Shown here: positions 17,555 to 25,356 of the stretch, piece by piece
Position numbering within the stretch: position 1 is the stretch's first letter
Layout: the number at the start of each line of letters is the position of its first letter
NCBI RefSeq assembly: GCF_041080655.1
Contig: NZ_CP163525.1
Location: 806,001-870,000 of the forward strand
Origin: Streptomyces sp. CG4
Lineage (GTDB): Bacteria; Actinomycetota; Actinomycetes; Streptomycetales; Streptomycetaceae
Length of the DNA: 64,000 nt
Direction of reading: 5' to 3'
Notes under the pieces: model-generated
The model's input: only the letters and a program-made list of their open reading frames with translations
Told to the model about the DNA's origin: nothing
Databases searched by the model: none
Program-made: the position numbers and the translations under genes

Positions 17555-18532
17555 TCATGCTCCCTGGAGGACCGTGTGGATGGACCGGCCGACGTACTTG
17601 GAGACGTGGTTCTTCTTGAAGCGGTAGCGCTCCCAGATCGCGCTGATCGGCTCGTGGAGCACGTTACCCAGCGGCTCCCACAGGTCTTCGGCGTCGTAGA
17701 CCGGCCACGCCTGGGCGTTGCCGTCCGGCTCGATGACGATCATGTGGCCTTCATTCTCCGGGGTCCACGTGGTCATGCGCAGGGCCGGGGTCCACATGTG
17801 CTCGGCCCTGGCTTCCTTCAGCCGGGCAAAGGCGTCCTCGGCCTCTTGCTGGGTGATGAACTCGTGCTCGGGCAGCTTGAGGGCGTTGCCCTTCCGCAGG
17901 GGCAGGATGAACTTCACCTTGGTCGCATCGAGGACGTCGGCGATCTGGATGGTGAAGGGCAGCGCGGAGAGGGTGGAGCGGTACACCACCGAGGAGAGCG
18001 CGAGGGGGACGCCGGCGTCCTGGAGGGCGCGCACCCCCTTCATCTGCTTGTCGTAGTCGCCGCGCACCCGCAGCACCGTGGCGCGTGGCCCTTCCAGGCC
18101 GATGTTGGCGTACGCGATCTTCCCAGCCAGGGCCTTGGCGTGCTGAAGGCCGTGGGTGGCGTTCGTGGGCACGGCGACGATGTGCCGCTCGCGGTACATG
18201 TCGACGATGTCGATGAAGTCGCGGCGGATGAGCGGTTCGCCGCCGCTGAGGAAGACCCGGGCAACCCCTTCCAGGTTGGCCTCCATCGTCTCCAGGTCCT
18301 TCAGGGTGGGGTCGGGCTTCTGCATGATCTCGCTGCAGAACCCGCAGTCCATGTCGCAGCGCTTGGTGACCTGGACGATCGCCGAGAGGGGGGCGGCGAG
18401 CCTGCTGGTGAAGGTCTCGATGTCGAGGTCCGCGGGGGCGTCGAAGTGCTGGCCGCTGAACGCGTAACCCACCCCACCGCCGAGATCCCGGCGGGTCTGC
18501 TTGGGGCCAGTGAGCATTCCGAGGTCGGTCAC
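17555..18532 (-). CDS. Radical SAM protein
   Basis: A 325-residue enzyme with the [4Fe-4S] motif CxxxCxxC at Cys59, 63 and 66 (KRCDMDCGFCSE) and the SAM-binding GGEP at 97-100 (FLSGGEPLIRRDF). Layout and length fit the MoaA/SPASM-like superfamily, but there is no extra Cys-rich C-terminal domain, so a single cluster is expected. It heads a leftward operon with unknown, nuclease-fold, kinase, NUDIX and MazG genes, which points to modification or turnover of a nucleotide-like molecule. Divergent from the 18652 gene across a 119-nt promoter region. Confidence 0.85.
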   Translation of the reverse strand: MTDLGMLTGPKQTRRDLGGGVGYAFSGQHFDAPADLDIETFTSRLAAPLSAIVQVTKRCDMDCGFCSEIMQKPDPTLKDLETMEANLEGVARVFLSGGEPLIRRDFIDIVDMYRERHIVAVPTNATHGLQHAKALAGKIAYANIGLEGPRATVLRVRGDYDKQMKGVRALQDAGVPLALSSVVYRSTLSALPFTIQIADVLDATKVKFILPLRKGNALKLPEHEFITQQEAEDAFARLKEARAEHMWTPALRMTTWTPENEGHMIVIEPDGNAQAWPVYDAEDLWEPLGNVLHEPISAIWERYRFKKNHVSKYVGRSIHTVLQGA

Positions 18533-18651
18533 AGACTTCTCCTATCGGTTGACGGTCTGTCGTCCGCACCGCCCGGAGGTTCACCCTGGTCGGGCGGCGC
18601 GGGCGTTTCGGCTACCGTGCTGCCCACCACACGGCGGGAGACGGTGCAGGA

Positions 18652-19059
18652 ATGACGGAGCGGAGCGGGCCGTTCGCGCGGGACGGCAGGCCGGTGTGCG
18701 GCGTGTGCCCGTCGCTGCGGCTCCCGGGCGGCAAGTTCGATGCCGCGGAACGTCCTTCCCGCGACTGCCCGTTCGACCCGAAGACCGGCCACCGGTTCAC
18801 CGCGGCCGGCGTACCGGTGTGCCTGCACCCCGAGCGGGTCGGGCTGCCGGCCGCCCCGTACGCAACCGACGGCCTCCCGCTGCCGTGGGAGACCCCGCCG
18901 CCCGTAGAGGCCGGCGAGGTCCCCGCGTGGGTACGCGCGGCGCTTGACGCGGCACCGCCGGAGGTCTGTGACGACGTGATCCGACAGGCGACCGAATTCC
19001 TGCTCGCCTCGAACCCGGACACGGACATCACGGCAGTGCTACGCGCCGCGCTCGGCTAG
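18652..19059 (+). CDS. Hypothetical small protein
   Basis: A 135-residue protein of unrecognised family. The N-terminal half holds CGVCPSLRLPGGKFD and several further Cys residues (CPFDPKTGHRF, VCLHPERVG), a spacing that could bind zinc. The C-terminal part is a short helical domain. It starts 119 nt from the divergent radical SAM gene and its stop overlaps the convergent gene's stop region by 4 nt. Confidence 0.55.
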   Translation: MTERSGPFARDGRPVCGVCPSLRLPGGKFDAAERPSRDCPFDPKTGHRFTAAGVPVCLHPERVGLPAAPYATDGLPLPWETPPPVEAGEVPAWVRAALDAAPPEVCDDVIRQATEFLLASNPDTDITAVLRAALG

Positions 19060-19628
19060 GCCGCGGCGAAGTCGATGCTGTGCTCCCGGCCAGAGCGGCC
19101 CATGCCGATGCTCGCGTACAGGCCGGCCAGCACGTCGCGGCGCCGGATCACCTCCCCGTGGTCCAGCCAGTACCGGGTCGGCGGCTCACCCCATGCCAGT
19201 TGGTCGCACTCGTGGGTGTACCCGCCGGCACGGTAGTCGGTGTGTTCCTGGTTGGTCTGGTGGATGATGACGGCTCCGACGCGTGTCGCGATCCGTGTGA
19301 GCAGCTGCGCCTGCGCGAGCATCGCGTGCGTCATCTCGTCGACCGGGACGGCGATGGCGATTTCCGCAGCCTGGTCGTCGCTGGTGGCCTCGTACACCGC
19401 AGCCTTGAGCGCCAGAGCGCGCAGGCCCTCCTCGAACAGCGGCTCGGCGTCAGCATCCAGGTTCCACCGCTCAACGACCGGGAACCCGGTGGAGCACTGC
19501 CAGTCCTCGGAGGGCTCCAGGCTCGCGGCCTGGAATGCAGGGAACTCGCGGTCGCGCTTGATGGCACCCAAGATCCGCTTCGCGGCGTCGGCGAGGACGC
19601 CCGGAGCGGGCAACTCGGCCTGAGACAT
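19056..19628 (-). CDS. Hypothetical protein
   Basis: A 190-residue soluble protein. ATG 19628 is chosen for the GGAAGGA 6-8 nt upstream; the longer frame to 19856 lacks family-like sequence. It is mostly helical, with a C-terminal segment (TNQEHTDYRAGGYTHECDQL) rich in His and Asp. No domain is recognised. It is the last gene of the leftward string that begins at 21641. Confidence 0.55.
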   Translation of the reverse strand: MSQAELPAPGVLADAAKRILGAIKRDREFPAFQAASLEPSEDWQCSTGFPVVERWNLDADAEPLFEEGLRALALKAAVYEATSDDQAAEIAIAVPVDEMTHAMLAQAQLLTRIATRVGAVIIHQTNQEHTDYRAGGYTHECDQLAWGEPPTRYWLDHGEVIRRRDVLAGLYASIGMGRSGREHSIDFAAA

Positions 19629-20082
19629 TGAGGCTTCCTTCCTCGGTGAGCCTTCTACGGACGGATGTGCTGGGCCTGCCCAACGGCCGGGGCTCGGTGG
19701 CATACCCGGCCACCGGGCAGGGGTCTGTGATGGCTCGTTTGGAGGGGAACTGACGCAGGGTGAGGAGCGCCCGGGACATCGTCGCCAGGTCGTAGACGTC
19801 CTCGGCCGACGACGCCCCAAGCACCGGGCGCTCCAGCACCTTGCGGGCCTTGTCAACGACGTGCTCGACGGTCTCCCAGTCGAAGCCGACCGGCAGGTCC
19901 GTCAGCCGCGCCTCTGCTCCGGGCAGGGTCAGCCGCATGTGCCCGCGCAGCAGCCCGGCGAGATGCGCGCGGGCTTCCTCGCCCGCCGGCAATCGCGGAC
20001 TCAGCAAGACCGCCTCGTACGTGCGGCGGATCCGGGCGGCGTCGACGCGCAGTGGCGCGGCCGGCGTCCCGAGGGCGGTCAT
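19471..20082 (-). CDS. DUF6415-like protein, C-terminus doubtful
   Basis: From ATG 20082, the first 110 residues (RIRRTYEAVLLSPRLPAGEE, ARAHLAGLLRGHMRL, YDLATMSRALLTL) resemble DUF6415, a helical family found in Streptomyces beside XRE-type regulators and small Cys-motif proteins. Function unknown. The ATG overlaps the upstream stop as ATGA. The frame then runs on for about 90 arginine-rich residues and overlaps the next gene by 158 nt, which suggests that the natural stop near 19720 was lost or a frameshift occurred. Confidence 0.5.
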   Translation of the reverse strand: MTALGTPAAPLRVDAARIRRTYEAVLLSPRLPAGEEARAHLAGLLRGHMRLTLPGAEARLTDLPVGFDWETVEHVVDKARKVLERPVLGASSAEDVYDLATMSRALLTLRQFPSKRAITDPCPVAGYATEPRPLGRPSTSVRRRLTEEGSLNVSGRVARSGRPRRRREADLGCHQARPRVPCIPGREPGALRGLAVLHRVPGR

Positions 20083-20705
20083 CGGCGTACCGCCTCTCGG
20101 GACACCGGGGCCTGGGTGCGCATGTCGACGAGGGTGACGTCCGCGAGAGTCGCCGCCGCCTGCCCGCCGAGAATCCACGGCAGCTGGGCGTCACCCACGA
20201 ACAGGATCGTCATCTTCGGCGGCCGGCCGGGCAGGTGCAGCTTCCCGTACACGCCGTCGGTCAGGACCCGGCCGACGCGGACCGAGACGACGTTGCCCCG
20301 CAGGTGTCGGCACTGGAGCGCAGACACAGGCTGACAGGCCGGGCACACCGGCGGGTGCGTCGTCACCTCGTCCTCCGGCCACCCCCGCTCGCCGCGGTGG
20401 TCCTCCAGCAGCCACGGCCAGCCGTGCTCGTCGCGTTCCACGGGCTGGGCGCACACCTGGCACAGCATGTTCTGCATCACGTGCCGCTGCCGCAGGGGGT
20501 GAACGCGGTCGTAAATGGGCTCGCCCACACCGGGCCTGTCCCGAAACGGCTTCCACGTCACCCCCGACGGGTCCCGCGGGCGCCCCGCCAGCCTGATCCC
20601 CCTGGACGTGACCAGGACGCGCGGCATCCGAATCTGCTCGCCGCTCCAGGAGGCGATGTAGGGAACGGGACGGCCCTTGTGGGTGAGTGGTGTCGGTGCG
20701 GACAT
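20079..20705 (-). CDS. Hypothetical protein with two CxxC motifs
   Basis: A 208-residue protein from ATG 20705. Two CxxC pairs, MLCQVCAQPV and PPVCPACQPV about 45 residues apart, look like a zinc knuckle. The flanking WPWLLEDHRGERGWPEDEVT pattern recurs in Streptomyces proteins of this kind. Its stop overlaps the DUF6415-like start by 4 nt (ATGA). Function unknown; it may act with that partner. Confidence 0.6.
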   Translation of the reverse strand: MSAPTPLTHKGRPVPYIASWSGEQIRMPRVLVTSRGIRLAGRPRDPSGVTWKPFRDRPGVGEPIYDRVHPLRQRHVMQNMLCQVCAQPVERDEHGWPWLLEDHRGERGWPEDEVTTHPPVCPACQPVSALQCRHLRGNVVSVRVGRVLTDGVYGKLHLPGRPPKMTILFVGDAQLPWILGGQAAATLADVTLVDMRTQAPVSREAVRR

Positions 20706-20830
20706 GGGGGCTCCCTTCACGGTGACGAAACGGAAGATGGAAGGCGCCGGCCGTGCGCCAGGGGGAGGGGAACGCGCACGTCCGGCGCCGGTCTATGAGA
20801 CGCCCTGTTCGGGCGGCGGGTCGGGGTGGC

Positions 20831-20971
20831 TCAGCGGTGTATCCGGCGCGGCTGCGGTCGTATGGGACCCGCAACGTCGTCGGCGATGGTCATGCCGAGC
20901 AGCGTGTAGGCAGCGAGGTGAGCGGCCACGAAGAGGGCAGTGCCTGTGCCCTCTAAGTCGATGCGCTTCAC
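20831..20971 (-). CDS. 46-residue hypothetical peptide
   Basis: A tiny gene starting with GTG at 20971 that overlaps the stop of the preceding gene by 4 nt (GTGA). It encodes VKRIDLEGTGTALFVAAHLA and a short hydrophobic helix, ending in a basic tail. It could be membrane-associated. Support comes from the exact overlap, the codon pattern and its place in a chain of coupled genes. Confidence 0.45.
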   Translation of the reverse strand: MKRIDLEGTGTALFVAAHLAAYTLLGMTIADDVAGPIRPQPRRIHR

Positions 20972-21507
20972 GCGATCACCGGCTGCGTCTTCAAGGCGTG
21001 CAGCACCTTGTAGAGGTGCGCCGGGTCGGTGAGCCGAGGGCCGCCGTTGTCCGGGGGCACCAGCCAGAACAGGCCGGGCGGCGAGATGTAGTCCAGGCGC
21101 GGCACCCCGATGTGGTGGATGTACGGCCGTGTCCCGCCCAGGCACTCCACGCCGGCCGGGCCGCCGTCGTGCGGCCAGTGCTGGTCCGTGCCCGGCGGCA
21201 CCAGGAAGTACAGGAAGGGCCGGTAGGAGTCGCAGAACACCGCCCCGGACACCTGCAAGGCGTCCACCCGGCGACGCAGCTGCTGCGGGTCGGTGCCGCG
21301 GTCGAAGTCGCGCGAGAGGACGGTGTAAGGCGCCCGTACGACGTCCCACACACGCCCGGCGGTCAGCACGGCCACGCCCTGATCCGTCCACTCCATACCG
21401 GCCGTGTTGCACGACTCGGCGGCCTGGAGCATCCACTGCTCTGCCTGCGCCCGGCGGACCCGGGCCTCCCCACGCAGCACCGGCGCCAGGGCTCTGGGTT
21501 CGGTCAC
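20968..21507 (-). CDS. Hypothetical protein (Streptomyces-type, nucleotide-independent family unknown)
   Basis: A 179-residue protein from GTG 21507, which overlaps the stop of the small upstream gene as GTGA. It contains GVAVLTAGRVWDVVRAPYTV, FLYFLVPPGTDQHWP and GLFWLVPPDNGG. Two parallel (Y/W)FLVPPG-like strands are typical of a widespread Streptomyces family whose N-terminus looks vaguely like a primase-polymerase domain. No catalytic residues can be assigned. Confidence 0.55.
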   Translation of the reverse strand: MTEPRALAPVLRGEARVRRAQAEQWMLQAAESCNTAGMEWTDQGVAVLTAGRVWDVVRAPYTVLSRDFDRGTDPQQLRRRVDALQVSGAVFCDSYRPFLYFLVPPGTDQHWPHDGGPAGVECLGGTRPYIHHIGVPRLDYISPPGLFWLVPPDNGGPRLTDPAHLYKVLHALKTQPVIA

Positions 21508-21641
21508 CACACGCCCCCTTCTTCGGCCGGCGCTTCCTCGGCGGGGAACGCAGGCTGGGCGGGCAACCCATGCCACAGCGGGAGTTCGTCGGGGTGCCGC
21601 GCGGCGGCGGGGATGGCGGGGTAGTTCGTGGGCGGGTTCAC
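21504..21641 (-). CDS. 45-residue leader gene of the coupled string
   Basis: Starts with GTG 21641, preceded by AGGGAG at the right distance, and encodes VNPPTNYPAIPAAARHPDEL and a Pro/Glu-rich tail ending in GGVW. Its TGA overlaps the next GTG by 4 nt. The strong ribosome-binding site and exact coupling make it the likely first gene of the leftward operon down to 19056. Confidence 0.5.
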   Translation of the reverse strand: MNPPTNYPAIPAAARHPDELPLWHGLPAQPAFPAEEAPAEEGGVW

Positions 21642-21893
21642 GGGGGACTCCCTGAATTCTGTGCTCGGTCATGCACTCTCAGCGAGGGCTGTGACGAGCG
21701 TTGCAACGGCGTGCAGACGGATCTACCCCCTAACCAACCTCGGTCTTCTGCGCCGAGTTGACGGAGAACCTCGGCCTTCCCCCGGACTCACCTCGGAGTC
21801 AATAAGTACCTTCGTATGAGGGCAACTTGACTGAGACAGCCTTCTACCGTCGGAGCGGTGACCTGCCCGGCGCGTGGTGATGGGGAGGCAGAG
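21642..21893. promoter_or_regulatory. Divergent promoter region
   Basis: About 250 bases between the leftward small-gene operon and the rightward XRE-type regulator, noticeably richer in A/T than its neighbours (for example AATAAGTACCTTCGTATGAG near 21798-21817). It should hold both promoters and the regulator's binding site. I could not assign boxes with confidence. Confidence 0.4.
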
Positions 21894-23222
21894 TTGTTGT
21901 TCTCCCGGAGCCTTCTCGAAGAGAGAGGCGTACGGACCCCTGACGACTTCCTTCCGCACTATCGGAAGGCGGCGACGCGACTCGGAGTGACGAATGCAGA
22001 GCCTGCCCCGAAGACCATCGAAGGATGGATCTACGAGGGCCGCAAGCCGCAGCGGGTCTTCCGGCCCGTGATCGTGGAGATGCTTGGCCACAGCATCGAA
22101 ACCCTCTGGACCGATGTCCCCGAGGGCTCCAAGCCGACCTTCGTTCCGCTGGCCGGCGCGTCACCGACTCACCCCCGCGTCGACACCGATGTGGACCTCA
22201 ACGAGATGAAAAGGACGGGCGCGATGGCTGTGCGACGCGCAAAGGACTTCCTGCTCGGAAAAGACCGCGAGGCAGTAGGCGACGACACACTTGGCCTGCT
22301 TGATGACGAGGTGCAGCGTCTGGTCGTCGCCTACCCGCGGGAGCCCCTGTCCACCATCTGGGAAGACCTCCTGGAGACCCAGAACCAGGTCTTCTGCCTG
22401 CTGGAGGGCGGCAGGGTACGGCCCTCGCAGCTCCGTGACCTCAACGTCAAAGCGGCCGTGCTTTCGTTCTTGGTGGCAAAGGGTTTCAACGACATGGAGA
22501 TCCCACACCAGGCGCTGACCATGACCCGAGTCGCCGCAGCGTGCGCTCGGGACGCCGAACACCCCGGACTCATCGCGCTCACCGACGGCCTGAAGTCGCT
22601 CATCGCTTACTGGGCGGACAAGCCGAGCGACGCCTATCACTACGCGGCTCAGGGCGCGGAGACCGCAGCGAACCTGCACGGCACCGTGGGCCTCTGGCTC
22701 CTGGGCCTTCAGGCACGCGCTGCCGCCGTCCTCGGCGACGCAGATACCGTGCTGGCCCTCAATCAGCAGGCAGACGACAGGCGCGAGCGCGTGGTACCCG
22801 ACGACCTGGATCAACTCGGTGGACTGTTGACCTACCCCGCCGAGAAGCAGCTTTACTACGCGGTGGAGTCGGAGGCCCTGCTCGGCCATGGCGGCGCGCA
22901 GCTGGCGGCACATGCCGAGACAGCTGTGCAGGGTTTCAGCGATCCGACGTCCCGGAGCTGAGCCTTCGGAGACCTCGCCGGGTCTCAGTGCGACCTTGCG
23001 CTGATCCGCCTCTTCGGTGGCAACGTCGAGGGTGCCGCCGAGGCGATCCGGCCCGTCTTGGACCTCCCGGTCTCGCACCGCAACAACGGCATCGTCGTCT
23101 CCGCCTTGCGCGTCCGCCAGGCCCTCACGCGCAGTCCCGCGCACGATGCCGCCGCTGCACGAGACCTGTGCGCGGAGATCGAGGTGTTCCCTGCCAGTCG
23201 GCCGACCCTGCCGCGAGGGTAG
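21894..23222 (+). pseudogene. XRE-type regulator with TPR-like C-terminus, interrupted by an in-frame TGA
   Basis: The frame reads LLFSRSLLEERGVRTPDDFL, PKTIEGWIYEGRKPQRVFRP and a long helical body with YAAQGAETAANL, as in Streptomyces regulators with a helix-turn-helix-like head and tetratricopeptide-like tail. A TGA at 22959-22961 ends it. The same frame then continues AFGDLAGSQCDLALIRLFGG to a TAG at 23220, exactly what the family tail looks like. A TGG-to-TGA change would explain this. The TTG at 21894 has GGGGAGG 5 nt upstream and is preferred; GTG 21858 is the alternative. The truncated form of about 355 residues may keep partial function. Confidence 0.62.
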
Positions 23223-23231
23223 GGTCCGGGC

Positions 23232-23777
23232 ATGCACCCGGTCACGCGCTCCAGCCCACGGCTCGCCCTCCGTGAACTCGCCATCGAGGACGTCGACGCG
23301 GTGCTCGCCATCTACGGCAGCCCCGAGGCCACGGAACACCTGTCGTTCGAGCCGCGCACCCGCGACCAGGTCGCCCACATCGTGGCCCGGTCCATTGCCT
23401 CGGCGAGGGAAGAGCCGCGCATCGAGTACGCGCTGGCCGTCGTGGAGCGCGAGACGAACGAAGTGATCGGGTTCGGGCGGATGGCCCTCGACCCGCACCA
23501 GCAGCGCGCAGCCACCTTCGGCTTCGCGCTGCGCCCTGATGCGTGGGGCGTCGGCTACGGTCTTGAGACCGTACGCCTTCTTCTGGGCCTCGGGTTCGAG
23601 GACCTTGGCCTTCACCGCATCTGGGGGGCGCGCTCCCCGATCAACGAGGCGTCGGCGAAGACCATGGCAGCCGCGGGCATGGTCGAGGAGGGCACGATCC
23701 GCGAGCACATCTTTAAGGGCGGGCGGTGGCGTGACTCTGTCGTGCACGCCATCCTCGATCACGAATGGTCGGGTTAA
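23232..23777 (+). CDS. GNAT-family N-acetyltransferase (RimJ/RimL-like)
   Basis: A 181-residue acetyltransferase: LALRELAIEDVDAVLAIYGS at the start, the central strand EVIGFGRMAL, and the acetyl-CoA loop region FALRPDAWGVGYGLETVRLL, followed by GLHRIWGARSPINEASAKTM and GMVEEGTIREH. This is the RimJ/RimL-type layout that acetylates protein N-termini or small amines. The substrate cannot be told. It follows the broken regulator by 9 nt. Confidence 0.85.
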   Translation: MHPVTRSSPRLALRELAIEDVDAVLAIYGSPEATEHLSFEPRTRDQVAHIVARSIASAREEPRIEYALAVVERETNEVIGFGRMALDPHQQRAATFGFALRPDAWGVGYGLETVRLLLGLGFEDLGLHRIWGARSPINEASAKTMAAAGMVEEGTIREHIFKGGRWRDSVVHAILDHEWSG

Positions 23778-23800
23778 GGAGCTGGAGGTGGCGGTTGTGG

Positions 23801-24466
23801 TCACTCGGGCTCCCTCCCGACGGCAGCTCGGGAAGGCTCAGCGGCCTGGATCAGTTGGCGGAGCGCGCCGTAGTACACCTCGTGGTCGACCACGGCCGGC
23901 AGAATCTCGGTGAGGTGCCCGGTGAGCACTGGGAATTCCTCGGGGTCGAGCCCGGCCAGTGCGCGGCGTGTGGTGGCCTGGGCGGCCTTCGGGGTGCGGT
24001 GGTCGACAAAGCTCGCGCTGCCGAGGGTCAGCAGGTAGAGGCGCCGGTACGTGGTGATTGCCTCGGTCGGGGTCATACCGGCGGCGAGGGAGTCGGCGAG
24101 CTGCGGTTCCACGAGCCGCTTCAGCAACTGCGGGCCGAGCCAGGGTCGGTCGCCGCGCAGGGCGACCAGGCCGGGATGGGCCGTCAGTAGCTGGTACAGG
24201 GCGGTGAACCGCGTTTCAGTGGCCGTGGCCCAGTCGGTGCCCGACGGTATGTCCGGCAGGTGGGCGGCGAGGTGGTCGGTCACCAGGTCCAGCAGTCCGG
24301 CCAGGTCAGTGCAGCGGCGCTGGAGCGAGGCCACCGAGATGTTCAAGGCTGCGGCCAGGGTGCGGAAGCTGAGTGCGTGGGGCCCGTCCTGATCCACGAT
24401 CAACAGGGCTTCATCCGCGATGCGTTCGGGCGTCGCGCGGTCCAGGGAAGCAGATCGCCTTGGCAT
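23801..24466 (-). CDS. TetR-family repressor
   Basis: A 221-residue regulator. The N-terminal helix-turn-helix is ALSFRTLAAALNISVASLQR; the C-terminal domain is of the TetR_C type (WATATETRFTALYQLLTAHP, LVALRGDRPWLGPQLLKRLV). It is divergent from a 2OG oxygenase/PLP dehydratase operon, with a 17-bp palindrome in the 62-nt gap, so it probably represses both directions until a small ligand binds. Confidence 0.88.
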   Translation of the reverse strand: MPRRSASLDRATPERIADEALLIVDQDGPHALSFRTLAAALNISVASLQRRCTDLAGLLDLVTDHLAAHLPDIPSGTDWATATETRFTALYQLLTAHPGLVALRGDRPWLGPQLLKRLVEPQLADSLAAGMTPTEAITTYRRLYLLTLGSASFVDHRTPKAAQATTRRALAGLDPEEFPVLTGHLTEILPAVVDHEVYYGALRQLIQAAEPSRAAVGREPE

Positions 24467-24478
24467 GCGAGACAGCGT

Positions 24479-24495
24479 ACGGTACGGCGTACCGT
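24479..24495. promoter_or_regulatory. 17-bp palindromic operator
   Basis: ACGGTACGGCGTACCGT is a perfect palindrome around a central base. It lies 12 nt upstream of the TetR start and 33 nt upstream of the oxygenase start, the expected place for autoregulation. A further ACGG half-site follows at 24497-24500. Confidence 0.75.
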
Positions 24496-24528
24496 CACGG
24501 TAGGCTCATGCATCCTCACGGAGGCGAC

Positions 24529-25332
24529 ATGTTCCGCACCACGGCTCTCGACCCGCTGTTCACCGCCCTCGACAGCGAGTCCTTCACCGACCGGCACCTG
24601 GCCACCCTCGCCGCCGGCACTCTCGCGGCCGTCCGCGTCCCCGACTTCCTCGACCCCACCGTCTGCCAGACCGCGATGACGGCACTGGACCGGCTGCCCA
24701 CCGCCGACTACGACCCCGACCGTGTGCCGACCTCGATCGTCCGGTTCGGCCCGGCCCTGAACGACTACCGCACCCCCGACGGCCGCCTGAACGCCGACCG
24801 TTACTGGCACGACGCGGAGACCGCCCGGACGGCCTGGCAGCGCGCCGGGATGCGCCCGGACCCCATCGCCATCTCCCTCGCCCTCCTCGGCTCCGCCTGG
24901 GGCGCCGCCGTCGCCCCGGCCACCATCGGTGGACGCGCCGTCTTCGGCGGCACCTTCCGCGAGATCAACGCCGGCGCGCTCGTCCACTACGACGACATCA
25001 ACCGCGAGTTCCCCGACGGCCTGTTCGACCAGGAAGTGGTCGCGCAGCTCGCCTACAACGTCTGGGTCGCGGTCCCCGATGCCGGAGGCGCGACCACCGT
25101 GTGGCGCCACCGCTGGGAGCCTGCCGACGAACAGCACCGCCAGGCCTACGGCTACCGGGCCGAGACCGTCGAGCACTGCCAGCACATCAGCCTGACCCCG
25201 CGCCTCGGCGACGCCCTGCTGTTCAACCCGGCCAACTTCCACTCCGTGGAGGCGAACCCCACCGGCCGACGCATCGCCTTCGCAGTCTTCCTCGGCCTCA
25301 CCACCACCGGCCAGCTCATCGTCTGGTCATGA
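24529..25332 (+). CDS. 2-oxoglutarate/Fe(II)-dependent oxygenase
   Basis: A 267-residue enzyme starting at ATG 24529 with GGAGG 5 nt upstream. The iron ligands are HxD at His153/Asp155 (LVHYDDINREFP) and the distal His238 (NPANFHSVEANPTGRR), with Arg for 2-oxoglutarate following. The double-stranded beta-helix pattern is clear. It probably hydroxylates an amino acid or small metabolite. The PLP dehydratase begins 24 nt downstream, suggesting that hydroxylation is followed by dehydration/deamination. Confidence 0.82.
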   Translation: MFRTTALDPLFTALDSESFTDRHLATLAAGTLAAVRVPDFLDPTVCQTAMTALDRLPTADYDPDRVPTSIVRFGPALNDYRTPDGRLNADRYWHDAETARTAWQRAGMRPDPIAISLALLGSAWGAAVAPATIGGRAVFGGTFREINAGALVHYDDINREFPDGLFDQEVVAQLAYNVWVAVPDAGGATTVWRHRWEPADEQHRQAYGYRAETVEHCQHISLTPRLGDALLFNPANFHSVEANPTGRRIAFAVFLGLTTTGQLIVWS

Positions 25333-25356
25333 CCATCTCACCGCAGGAGTAATAGC

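Noticed and set aside
17555..18532. Viperin-like antiviral radical SAM
   Set aside because: The cluster motif CDMDCGFC and following sequence fit general MoaA/SPASM-type enzymes better than viperins; the kinase neighbour alone is not enough.
22161..23804. 547-codon minus-strand frame
   Set aside because: Antisense to the XRE regulator and the GNAT gene, both of which have clear family motifs.
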